Positions 22,736 to 31,184 of a DNA stretch of 64,000 nt are shown one piece after another. Origin of the DNA: JBBDLF01 sp040879025 (lineage in GTDB: Bacteria > Pseudomonadota > Gammaproteobacteria > Pseudomonadales > Pseudohongiellaceae); assembly GCA_040879025.1 (NCBI GenBank), contig JBBDLF010000001.1:146714-210713 (forward strand). The letters run 5' to 3'. How positions within the stretch are numbered: position 1 is the first letter of the stretch; each line of letters starts with the position of its first letter. The notes under the pieces are model-generated. The model was not told where the DNA came from. It did not search any database and saw only the letters and a list, made by a program, of their open reading frames with translations. The position numbers were made by a program, and so were the translations under genes.

Positions 22736-24874
22736 CTAGAACGTCGTCCGCACCTTCAACGCAAATTTCTGTCCATTACGGGAGCATGATTTCTCGATTT
22801 CGTCAACGACACCGTCCACGGTCAAGCCGTCAAACCGGGTACGCTCCCGGCAATTGGGATTATCCAGGGCATTCTGTATATCAAAGCGGAACGTCAGGTC
22901 ATTAAATGCCTGTTTCTCGAGAAACAGATTCAATTGTGGCTCATTGCGGTCCACTTCGATGTCAATTATATCGATGGATTCACGACCGCTGCCGCCATTT
23001 AACGGATGACCGTAGTTGAAACCGTAGTTCATGCCCAGGGCAGGCAAGTCGTGTCGAAATCCGAGGCGGGCAAAACCGCGCCCGTTGTTGCTGGTGCGGC
23101 GTTCGATGCCCAGAAACGGATCGGTTACCCTTGAGTCTGAAACCGCAAGTCCGGTAGTCAGCAGGGCGTCCGACAGCCCGATGAAACCCAGACGGGTGCT
23201 GACATCCAAATCGATTCCATACCGCTCCGCGTCCCCTATGTTTCCTCGAGCTGACAACGGGTCTTGCGGATCGACGGTGACGTCCACCCGATCGATATAA
23301 TCTTCAATGTCCCGGTAAAACACTCTTGAATTCAACACACCCACATTGTTGGGCAATCGATATTCCAGGTTCAATTCGTACAGCCAGGCCTGTTCCTGAC
23401 GTATATCCGGGTTGCCGGCCTGGGTGTTCTGATCGTCGTCGGAATTGTCGGTGGACGTACTGAAATCGGAAAAACTCAGTTGGGAGACATCTTTTTCCAC
23501 CGTGGCACGTAATTGCATGGCAGGGGTGATGTCAAAGCGATAATCCATTTTCGGCCGCAGAAAATCGAAACTTCTATCATTGAAAACATCGCCGGTCTGG
23601 GTGATCTCCGATGTCTCATGGATAAATCCACTTTCCAGCGTCATGCGATCATTAAGCTGCCAACTGTGCATGACAAATGTTTCATACCGCATCTCCTCAA
23701 CCCGCGAATCGGCATTGGCGATAGTCACGGGGATCAGACCGCCGGTCAGATCGGATGGAGTTCCCTGGGCGGTGTCAAGGCCCATCCGCAGATCAGAATC
23801 GCGGATGGTTTGAGCGCCTTCCACACCGATCTCCAGGCCCTGACTGTCGGTAAAATTCCAGATATACGAGGTGCGGGCAATACGCTCTCGATCACGGCTG
23901 TAATCATAGAGATACAAATCCTTGTTGCGGGAACCGGAAAATTCCTGGTACCGCTCCCGTACGCTTTCACCCTCGCTGTCGTTGACAATGAAAAGGAAGC
24001 GGTAAAGACTGCCGTTATTGAATGTATGTTCGTAATCCCCACCGACTTCCCAGTTGGATCGCTCAAAATCGCGTTCTTCACTTTCTCTGAATATTTCCGC
24101 TTGTGATCCGGTATAGTCTGTTATCAGTCTGTCGATTTCTGATGGCGGGTTGCGAAAGCCGTAGAGCGCGTTCAGTTGAAACACATCATGGGTAAACTGG
24201 TAACCAAGATTTGTACTGAACTCAAATCGGGTCTCGTCCCTGATGTCCTCCTCATAGCGGGTTTCAGTCAATACATGGTCGCTATTGTAGCTTTGTTCGT
24301 TTCTCACCCTGTTGTTGTATCGCGGTTCGGCCTCGGCGCTGAACAGGTAATTAAAGGCGCCGTCCTGACCGGAGACGGCCACGTTGCCACCGGGGTCCAG
24401 GGTTCCATCATGATACCGGTCCATATTCAATTCAGCATTGATGCTGCGGCGCGACAGTGAATCGAGAAGTACGATATTCAGGGTCTGATCACCGCCGCGA
24501 ACAGCGACATCGTCAGAAGTGCCACGAATAATCTCGATGTAGTCCACCTGGTCCGCAGCGATTCGGCTCAACTGATCGCGCCCCTCATTGCTTTTGCCGG
24601 CCATTCGCTGGCCGTTAATGAGAATTTCGTTTGCACCTGAACCCAATCCGCGACGATTGCCACCACCCCCACCCAGAGCCTGATTGATGCCTGGAATGCG
24701 ATTGATCATGTCATTGACTGAAACCGGAGCGTACTGGTCAAAATGATCCGCGGGAAAAACAACGGAGTTACCTCCTGACCCGACAGGAGACTGGGCGAGA
24801 ATGTGGCCGGTCATCGATATTGCGAGGGACAGTGCGCTGGATTGAATCAGGCGACGGGTGAACCGCTGGGTCAT
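22736..24874 (-). CDS. TonB-dependent outer-membrane receptor (twin 1)
   Basis: A 712-residue outer-membrane protein with a signal peptide (SSALSLAISMTGHILAQ). A plug domain follows at about residues 35-130, marked by PVSVNDMINRIPGINQAL, RRGLGSGANEILINGQRMAGK and SQVDYIEIIRGTSDDVAVRG-like strands. The rest is a beta-barrel rich in Asp/Asn/Tyr ending in phenylalanine (KVRTTF), the usual barrel assembly signal. There is little sequence between signal and plug, so a conventional TonB box is not evident. It is a close paralogue of the receptor at 25.3-27.5 kb. The ligand is unknown; no siderophore genes lie nearby, so an organic substrate is more likely. Confidence 0.87.
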   Translation of the reverse strand: MTQRFTRRLIQSSALSLAISMTGHILAQSPVGSGGNSVVFPADHFDQYAPVSVNDMINRIPGINQALGGGGGNRRGLGSGANEILINGQRMAGKSNEGRDQLSRIAADQVDYIEIIRGTSDDVAVRGGDQTLNIVLLDSLSRRSINAELNMDRYHDGTLDPGGNVAVSGQDGAFNYLFSAEAEPRYNNRVRNEQSYNSDHVLTETRYEEDIRDETRFEFSTNLGYQFTHDVFQLNALYGFRNPPSEIDRLITDYTGSQAEIFRESEERDFERSNWEVGGDYEHTFNNGSLYRFLFIVNDSEGESVRERYQEFSGSRNKDLYLYDYSRDRERIARTSYIWNFTDSQGLEIGVEGAQTIRDSDLRMGLDTAQGTPSDLTGGLIPVTIANADSRVEEMRYETFVMHSWQLNDRMTLESGFIHETSEITQTGDVFNDRSFDFLRPKMDYRFDITPAMQLRATVEKDVSQLSFSDFSTSTDNSDDDQNTQAGNPDIRQEQAWLYELNLEYRLPNNVGVLNSRVFYRDIEDYIDRVDVTVDPQDPLSARGNIGDAERYGIDLDVSTRLGFIGLSDALLTTGLAVSDSRVTDPFLGIERRTSNNGRGFARLGFRHDLPALGMNYGFNYGHPLNGGSGRESIDIIDIEVDRNEPQLNLFLEKQAFNDLTFRFDIQNALDNPNCRERTRFDGLTVDGVVDEIEKSCSRNGQKFALKVRTTF

Positions 24875-25281
24875 TGTTTCACTTCTCCGTTTTGTTTGAA
24901 ACTGCCAACTTCACGGACTGCTTTTGAAGCAGACGGAATCACCGTATCGAGCGGTCGCGCAGCGAATCTGTTGAAGCTGAGAATTATATAGCATATGCGG
25001 TGTGTATTAATGTAACAATTTGTGAGAAAGGATAAACATACCGTGACTGTCGACAAAGAGAAACTTATTCGGAACCGATGTGTGAAGCGCGGCACATTTG
25101 CCTATCGGTCAGCGAATTAGCGGGTATCTCGAGCCACGAGGCACCAGAGGTGTCATTCCGGTAAATTGAGCGTCCCGAAGTGGAGATATCGGTTTCTGAC
25201 CGATTTTCTTGAGCGAAACGGGGAGTTCAGCAGAGAGACTGAAACGGAACTCAGCGCGAGTGCATGGCCTGGTTTTGGAGT
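24875..25281. other. Intergenic region between the twin TonB-receptor genes
   Basis: About 400 bp holding the promoter of the downstream receptor gene at 24983-25010 and otherwise no supported gene; the 74-codon minus-strand frame here has no recognisable features. The far end merges into the perfect hairpin at 25282-25317 that follows the second receptor gene. Confidence 0.5.
24983..25010 (-). promoter_or_regulatory. Probable sigma-70 promoter of TonB receptor twin 1
   Basis: On the minus strand, TTAATA (25005-25010) and a perfect TATAAT (24983-24988) are separated by 16 bp. The start codon is about 108 bp downstream, leaving a long untranslated leader in which regulation could act. The -10 is strong and the -35 moderate. 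Confidence 0.5.
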
Positions 25282-25317
25282 GGCATTTTCCGCCGCGGAA
25301 TCGCGGCGGAAAATGCC
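25282..25317. terminator. Perfect 16-bp inverted repeat after TonB receptor twin 2
   Basis: GGCATTTTCCGCCGCG (25282-25297) and its exact complement (25302-25317) surround a GAAT loop. It begins 10 nt past the stop codon of the receptor gene on the minus strand. No U-tract follows on either strand, so it may act as a stability stem or a weak terminator. Perfect pairing over 16 bp is unusual. Confidence 0.6.
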
Positions 25318-25326
25318 CAGCGGTTC

Positions 25327-27492
25327 TTAGAAGGTTCCCCGCACCTTGAGTGCGATCTTGATGCCCGTGTTACTGCACGAGTCTTCAATTTCATTGAGCA
25401 CACCGGTGGCGATAGTTCCCCCGGTATAACGCGACCGAACCCGGCAGCGCTCTCCTTCGAGTGTGTTCATTGTTTCAAACCGGTAAGTGAGGCCGCCCCA
25501 GCCGATTTTTTCAACGAAGACAGTGAGGTTGTCGCCCTGTTCGTACTCTTCAATCTTGTCGATATCATAGGCGAAACGTTCACCGGTAAATCCGTGACTG
25601 AAATTGAACCCGTAGTTCAGCGCCATAGAGGGAAGGTCATGACGGTAACCGATTCGGTAACTGCCCCGGCCTTGCTGCCGCAGACGCCGTTCGATTCCGA
25701 GAAACGGATCGGTAACCTTGGAGTCTTCCAGTTGCAGGCGCGATGTGACCAGAATATTGGGAAAATCAATGAAGCCAAGCCGCAAGCTCGCGTCAATATT
25801 GATGCCGTAGCGTTCGCCATCGCCGATATTGCCATTGGCGGAAAGCAGCGCCGTGGGTGTGGATACATCCACCCGGTCTATAACGTCTTCCAGGTCGTGG
25901 TAGAACAGATTGGTGCTTAACACGCCGGCATCACCGGGCAGGCGGTATTCCAGCGTGGTTTCATAACGCCAGGATTGCTCCTGACGCAAATCGGGGTTTC
26001 CCGCCACGGCGTCCTGGTCATCGTCTCCGCCACTGATGTTGGCGGTAAAGTCGTTGAAACTCAATTGCGCGACGTCCTTCTCTACCGATGCGCGGAATTG
26101 AACAGACGGTGTAATGTCGAAACGGTAATCCAGTTTGGGACGGACAAAGCTGAAATCACGGGACTGGGATACGTCTCCGGACTGGGATATCTCCGAGGTT
26201 TCGTATAGCAGTGTGCTTTCAAGTGACATGCGTGGATTCAATTGCCAGTTATGCACGAGGAACGTTTCATACCTGATTTCCTCCACCGTGGCATTGGAGT
26301 TGGTGACCGGAGTCAGTCCTCCAAAGGCTGCGGAGGGCGTCCCGCCGGTGGTAAGCAAACCCAGTTGAAGTGAGGAGTCCAGAATGGTTTGCGCGCGCTC
26401 GACACCCGCTTCCAGCGACTGATTGCCAGCCAGGCCGAAGGTATAGGAAGAGCGCACTATCCGCTCACGGTTACGGGCAAAATTGGCCAGATACAGATCC
26501 TTGGTCTCGCCGGCGTTTTCCAGGATAAAGGTTTCACGGGTGCTGTCGTCCTCGGATTCATTCACAATGAACAAGGTCTTGAAGCGGCTGCCGTTGGCAA
26601 AGAGATGCTCGTAATCGCCACCCACTTCCCAACTGTCATTCGTGGACGGAACGTCATCCCGTTCATGAACCACCGTTTGCGGTGATACGTTGTAGTCGGT
26701 GATGACACGATCGGTCTTGCTTGGGGCATCACTGTCGGCGTACTGCATATTGAAGTGCACGAGGTCGTTGGGCGTGACTTCATAACCCAGGTTTGCACTC
26801 ACTGTAATGGGCTGGGAATCGCGTACGTCAATACGGGTCACTGTGTCGTTCAGGCTGCCGTCAGCGTTCACGCTGACTTCATCGCCATCGCGATATTCCC
26901 AGCGAGGTTCGATTTCGGCGCTGAGCAGGTAGTCAAAGACGCCACGCTGCCCGGACAGTGCCACCTTGCCGCCGGGCTGGTAAGTGCCATCGTGATAATG
27001 GTCGGTGTTCAGCTCATACGCGACACTGCTGCGGGATTCCGATTCCAGCAACACGATATTGATTACCTGACCGCCACCGCGCACATCCAGGTCTCCGGAG
27101 GTGCCGCGAATGATTTCAATGTAATCCACCTGGCTGGCCGAAATACGGCTGAGCTGGCTGTTACCCTCGTTCTCCTTGCCGGCGGTACGACGGCCGTTGA
27201 TCAGAACCTGATCACCGCCGGCGCCCAGACCACGACGATTGGAACCACCGGAACTGCCCGGACCTCCCTGGCCGCCGCTCCCCTGCAAGGCGACGGTGAT
27301 GCCGGGGATGCGATTGAGCATATCGCTGACTGAAAAGGGTTCGTATTGCGCAAAATAGGAGGCGGGGTAGACCACCGTTGAGCTGTCACCCGTGCTGGTT
27401 TGTGCCGAGACGAGGCTGGCGCCTGTCAGCGCCAGTGCTGCCAGAATTGAGTTTCTCAGGGTGGTTTTTCTTGTCAGTGAGCGCGGGCCCAT
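25327..27492 (-). CDS. TonB-dependent outer-membrane receptor (twin 2)
   Basis: A 721-residue paralogue of the receptor at 22.7 kb, in tandem with it on the same strand. Signal peptide LRNSILAALALTGASLVSAQ; plug from about residue 40 with PFSVSDMLNRIPGITVAL, RRGLGAGGDQVLINGRRTAGK and SASQVDYIEIIRGTSGDLDV; a Gly/Ser-rich loop GSGGQGGPGSSGGS absent or shorter in twin 1. Conserved barrel blocks include YRFDITPSVQFRASVEKDVAQ and DPFLGIERR, and the chain ends in KVRGTF. As in twin 1, a TonB box is not obvious. Tandem copies with diverged loops suggest related ligands. Both may import substrates for the enzymes on either side. Confidence 0.87.
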   Translation of the reverse strand: MGPRSLTRKTTLRNSILAALALTGASLVSAQTSTGDSSTVVYPASYFAQYEPFSVSDMLNRIPGITVALQGSGGQGGPGSSGGSNRRGLGAGGDQVLINGRRTAGKENEGNSQLSRISASQVDYIEIIRGTSGDLDVRGGGQVINIVLLESESRSSVAYELNTDHYHDGTYQPGGKVALSGQRGVFDYLLSAEIEPRWEYRDGDEVSVNADGSLNDTVTRIDVRDSQPITVSANLGYEVTPNDLVHFNMQYADSDAPSKTDRVITDYNVSPQTVVHERDDVPSTNDSWEVGGDYEHLFANGSRFKTLFIVNESEDDSTRETFILENAGETKDLYLANFARNRERIVRSSYTFGLAGNQSLEAGVERAQTILDSSLQLGLLTTGGTPSAAFGGLTPVTNSNATVEEIRYETFLVHNWQLNPRMSLESTLLYETSEISQSGDVSQSRDFSFVRPKLDYRFDITPSVQFRASVEKDVAQLSFNDFTANISGGDDDQDAVAGNPDLRQEQSWRYETTLEYRLPGDAGVLSTNLFYHDLEDVIDRVDVSTPTALLSANGNIGDGERYGINIDASLRLGFIDFPNILVTSRLQLEDSKVTDPFLGIERRLRQQGRGSYRIGYRHDLPSMALNYGFNFSHGFTGERFAYDIDKIEEYEQGDNLTVFVEKIGWGGLTYRFETMNTLEGERCRVRSRYTGGTIATGVLNEIEDSCSNTGIKIALKVRGTF

Positions 27493-27789
27493 TACTTCTC
27501 TCCGTGAAAAAAGACACTTCTGTTGAATCCGGGCGCAACGAACTTCCCGGGTGTGGGTTTTGATGGACGCTATTTTGCACAGAAAATGTCCAGGACAAAA
27601 CGACTACTTATCCTTCAAATGTGATTTTTTGTAATGACCCCGCGCAACGACACCGGTGGGGGACGATTTTGCGCTGGACCCGGGAATTGGCGATAATGAG
27701 GCGCTTTACGCCCGGTCGTACGAAAAAATGCGACGACAAGACACAGAAACGCGCGGGCGCTCCGATTGGTCCCGTGATGAGGTGAGTTT

Positions 27790-29448
27790 ATGGAACGCGA
27801 GTCGATGGAAGTCGATGTGGTTGTTGTTGGAGCCGGGCCCGCCGGACTCGCCACCGCATGCCACTTGATGCAACTGGCCCGGGAAGCCGGTCAGGAATTG
27901 TCGGTGTGCGTTCTTGAGAAGGGCTCCGAAATCGGTGCTCATATACTGTCAGGCGCTGTGTTCGAGCCTTCGGCCCTGAATGAACTTTTTCCGGACTGGA
28001 AGGATCTTGGTGCTCCTCTCAATACCGCGGTTACCGGGGATGACGTCTATTTTCTTGCGAATGAAAGATCGGCATTCAAATTTCCCAACCTGCTGGTTCC
28101 ACGACCCATGCATAATCACGGTAACTACATTGTTTCGCTGGGCAATCTATGCAAGTGGCTTGGCGAGCAGGCCATGAACCTGGGCGTGGAAGTGTTCCCC
28201 GGGTTTGCCGCGGCGGAACTGCTCTACGACGAGAACGGCAGGGTCACCGGCGTCGCTACGGGTGATATGGGCGTCGCGTCCAATGGTGAAAGAAAAAGCA
28301 ATTACGAGCCCGGGTTCGAGTTTCACGCCAAATACACAATTCTGGCGGAAGGTTGCAGAGGACATCTCGGCAAGGAAACTATTGCCCGTTTCGGACTGGA
28401 TAAAGACGTCGACCCCCAGCATTATGGCCTGGGTTTCAAGGAGGTCTGGGAAATACCATCCGACAAGCACAGGGAAGGACTGGTGGTACATACCGCCGGT
28501 TACCCCAATGTCGGTGCGAGTGCTGCCGGGAGCAGCGGCGGCTTTCTGTACCATATAGAAAACAACCAGGTTTCATTGGGACTTATCATCGACCTGGGTT
28601 ATCAAAATCCCCACCTGAGTCTTTTCGACGAGTTTCAGAAATTCAAACATCATCCGGTAATCAGACAAACCATCGAGGGAGGCAAACGGCTCAGTTACGG
28701 GGCTCGGGCGTTAAACAAGGGCGGGCTGAATTCCCTGCCAAAAATGTCATTTCCAGGAGGTTTGCTGATCGGTTGTGATGCCGGGACACTGAACGCCGCC
28801 AAGATCAAGGGCAGCCACACCGCCATGAAATCCGGCATGCTGGCCGCTGAAACCCTGTTTGAAGCTCTGCGCAATGATGCGCCGGTGCCCGCTGAATTGC
28901 GGGTGTATGACGAACGCATCAAGAATTCCGGCCTGTACCGGGAATTACACAAAACCCGAAACTTCAGTGCGGGCTTTCATAAGTTCGGATTCTGGCTGGG
29001 AAGCGCGCTGGTGTTTTTGGAACAAAATATTTTTTTCGGTCGGTTCCCGTTCACGTTTCATGATAAAACCCCGGATCACTGCCAGTTAAAGCCGGCCGCG
29101 GAATGCTCTCGCATCAGCTATCCGAAACCCGACGGCGTTATCAGTTTCGACAAGATGTCATCGGTCTTTCTTTCCAATACCAACCATGAAGAAGACCAGC
29201 CGAGCCACCTCAAACTCAAGGACCCATCGATACCTATCGGTGTCAATTTACCGCTCTACGATGAACCCGCTCAGCGATATTGTCCTGCGGGCGTCTATGA
29301 GGTTGTCGAGGACAACGGTCACAAGCGCTTCCAGATAAATGCCCAGAATTGTGTGCATTGCAAAACGTGCGATATCAAGGACCCGGCACAGAATATTTAC
29401 TGGGTTACGCCGGAAGGGGGCGGCGGACCCAACTATCCGGGTATGTAA
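27790..29448 (+). CDS. Electron transfer flavoprotein-ubiquinone oxidoreductase
   Basis: Transfers electrons from ETF, reduced by acyl-CoA and other flavin dehydrogenases, to ubiquinone at the inner membrane. The 552-residue protein starts with the FAD dinucleotide motif VDVVVVGAGPAGLATACHL and has the GCDAGTLNAAKIKGSHTAMKSG second FAD segment near residue 330. A membrane-associated LGSALVFLEQNIFFG-like helix follows. The C-terminal ferredoxin-like 4Fe-4S site has CPAGVYEV and CVHCKTCDIKDP. Length is normal. The ETF subunit genes are not in this window. ATG at 27790 is preceded by GAGGTGAG. Confidence 0.95.
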   Translation: MERESMEVDVVVVGAGPAGLATACHLMQLAREAGQELSVCVLEKGSEIGAHILSGAVFEPSALNELFPDWKDLGAPLNTAVTGDDVYFLANERSAFKFPNLLVPRPMHNHGNYIVSLGNLCKWLGEQAMNLGVEVFPGFAAAELLYDENGRVTGVATGDMGVASNGERKSNYEPGFEFHAKYTILAEGCRGHLGKETIARFGLDKDVDPQHYGLGFKEVWEIPSDKHREGLVVHTAGYPNVGASAAGSSGGFLYHIENNQVSLGLIIDLGYQNPHLSLFDEFQKFKHHPVIRQTIEGGKRLSYGARALNKGGLNSLPKMSFPGGLLIGCDAGTLNAAKIKGSHTAMKSGMLAAETLFEALRNDAPVPAELRVYDERIKNSGLYRELHKTRNFSAGFHKFGFWLGSALVFLEQNIFFGRFPFTFHDKTPDHCQLKPAAECSRISYPKPDGVISFDKMSSVFLSNTNHEEDQPSHLKLKDPSIPIGVNLPLYDEPAQRYCPAGVYEVVEDNGHKRFQINAQNCVHCKTCDIKDPAQNIYWVTPEGGGGPNYPGM

Positions 29449-29590
29449 AATTCAGCCAAAGCCGGGCGTAAGAGGGCTTTGACGGACCCGGTCCCCGACT
29501 GCTAGAGTGGTTCAGAGGTTCCCTGATGGGCGTCCCGGCCTCCCGGCTCACCGGCCCATGGTGTCTGAACCGTTTCCGGAGCACGCTGTG

Positions 29591-31171
29591 ATGCGATTGA
29601 TTCTTCCCGCGTTTATGGTGTTTTGGCTTGTCCTGGGCAGTGCATTGACGGCCCCGTCCGTGCTGGCGCAGACTTCACAGAACGCAACGCAGGCGTCGAC
29701 ATTGCTGGACAGCTCCTGGCGTGTCGTCGACACACCTCATTTTCATATTGTGAGTCAGCTCTCGGCACGGCGGACTGAAACATTTGCCGCCGACCTTGAG
29801 CGTTGGCGTGAAGTGGCGGTGCAGTTCCTCACCGGTGACCCGACGGTGCCTTCCGCCGTACGTAACCACGCTTATCTGTTTGCAACCAGTGAGCAGTTCA
29901 ACCAATTTTCCACCACCGGCGAGCCCGCTTTTTTTACCCCTTCGCCGCGTGCCAACTATCTGGCGCTCGATGCTTCGGCAGACAATTCGGTCAACATCGC
30001 CCGCCACCATTACGGTCATTTCCTGCTGTGGAATCTGGCTGATCTGCGGCTTCCGCGCTGGTACGAGGAAGGCGCGGCAGCCTATCTAGGCCGGCTGAGA
30101 TTCGACGACGCGAGCGTGGGGATTCCGTCATACTCACGCGAGGAACACGCGGCGTCGTTGGCTTTGGAAAGCGAAATGCCACTTGATAAATTGCTTTTTG
30201 ACGACGACGCACTGGCCTCCCCACGACTGATTCAGATTGCAAACCTGAAGTCGGAATCGCTGCTTTATTTTTTGCTGCATGGCCACGAGCAGCCCGGATT
30301 CGTTGACCGGCGTGCCGAATTGCAGGGATACCTTGAGCTTTTGCTCGAAGGGCGGAATCACCGCTTTGCATTCGATCAGTCTTTCTCTCTGCCTGCGCCG
30401 CAGCTGGATGAAGAGTATCGGCGTTTCCTCGCCGAGAGCGAACTCCGCCTCCTGACATTGGACAACATGCCACCGGCTCGCGAGCAACGGGTGGAGGTGG
30501 CAAGCGCTGACCCGGATCAGATGGCGGTGGCGCTGGGTGAACTGGCTTTGTATAGCGGCCGTTTTGCCTTGGCCAGGGAATTCTTCAACTCGGGTGTCCA
30601 GAATCGCAGTCAGGTCGCGCGATTCCATTCCGGTATGGCTGATGCGTTGCGCATGCTGGAGTTGGACGATGATCCTGAACAACTACTGCCGTATTATCGT
30701 CGTGCCGCGGAAATGGAACCGGAAAACATTTACATACTGCTGGACCAGGGTGAATATATTGAGACTGTTCTGACTGATTGCGACCGGACCCTGCCGGCAG
30801 AGCAATGGGATGAATTAAGGCAACAGATGGCAGTGTTGTTCGAGCGTGCACTCACGCTGCAACCGGACAATCCCGAGGCTAACCTCGCCAGCGCACAGCG
30901 CTATCTGTTACCTGATGAAGACTGGCGCGAAGGCAGAGGTTTTCAACAGGCCGCGTTTCGCCTGTTGCCCGGAGACAGCTTTATTGTGGAACAAACAATT
31001 AAATATGAAATTTTGTCCGCGAATTATACTGAAGCGGAACGGCTGCTTGGCGAGTTGTCACAGCCGTTGCATCTGGTGGGCGAACCGGAATGGGTAACCC
31101 AATTGCGCATGAGGCTCGACAGCCACAGAAACGGTGAGTTCTTTGACGCCTGCGCGCAACAAACGCAATAA
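29591..31171 (+). CDS. Exported gluzincin-like protein with C-terminal TPR repeats, catalytic motif altered
   Basis: A 526-residue protein with signal peptide (MRLILPAFMVFWLVLGSALTAPSVLAQ); the ATG at 29591 was chosen for it. Residues 45-170 look like a DUF1570/MA-type metallopeptidase domain: WRVVDTPHFHIVSQ, then RHHYGHFLL where HEXXH is expected (H139-H140-Y-G-H143), then RWYEEGAAAYLG carrying a possible third ligand. The catalytic glutamate is replaced by H140, so peptidase activity is doubtful. The C-terminal half has TPR-like helices (ALGELALYSGRFALAREFF; ERALTLQPDNPEANLASAQRYL). First gene of a three-gene operon; the next gene starts 13 bp later. Confidence 0.72.
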   Translation: MRLILPAFMVFWLVLGSALTAPSVLAQTSQNATQASTLLDSSWRVVDTPHFHIVSQLSARRTETFAADLERWREVAVQFLTGDPTVPSAVRNHAYLFATSEQFNQFSTTGEPAFFTPSPRANYLALDASADNSVNIARHHYGHFLLWNLADLRLPRWYEEGAAAYLGRLRFDDASVGIPSYSREEHAASLALESEMPLDKLLFDDDALASPRLIQIANLKSESLLYFLLHGHEQPGFVDRRAELQGYLELLLEGRNHRFAFDQSFSLPAPQLDEEYRRFLAESELRLLTLDNMPPAREQRVEVASADPDQMAVALGELALYSGRFALAREFFNSGVQNRSQVARFHSGMADALRMLELDDDPEQLLPYYRRAAEMEPENIYILLDQGEYIETVLTDCDRTLPAEQWDELRQQMAVLFERALTLQPDNPEANLASAQRYLLPDEDWREGRGFQQAAFRLLPGDSFIVEQTIKYEILSANYTEAERLLGELSQPLHLVGEPEWVTQLRMRLDSHRNGEFFDACAQQTQ

Positions 31172-31184
31172 AAAGGAGTGAGTA

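Noticed and set aside
22726..22739. Palindrome CTAGCCCGGGCTAG between convergent genes as a regulator site
   Set aside because: It overlaps the receptor stop codon and lies at gene ends; more likely a weak terminator or chance palindrome.
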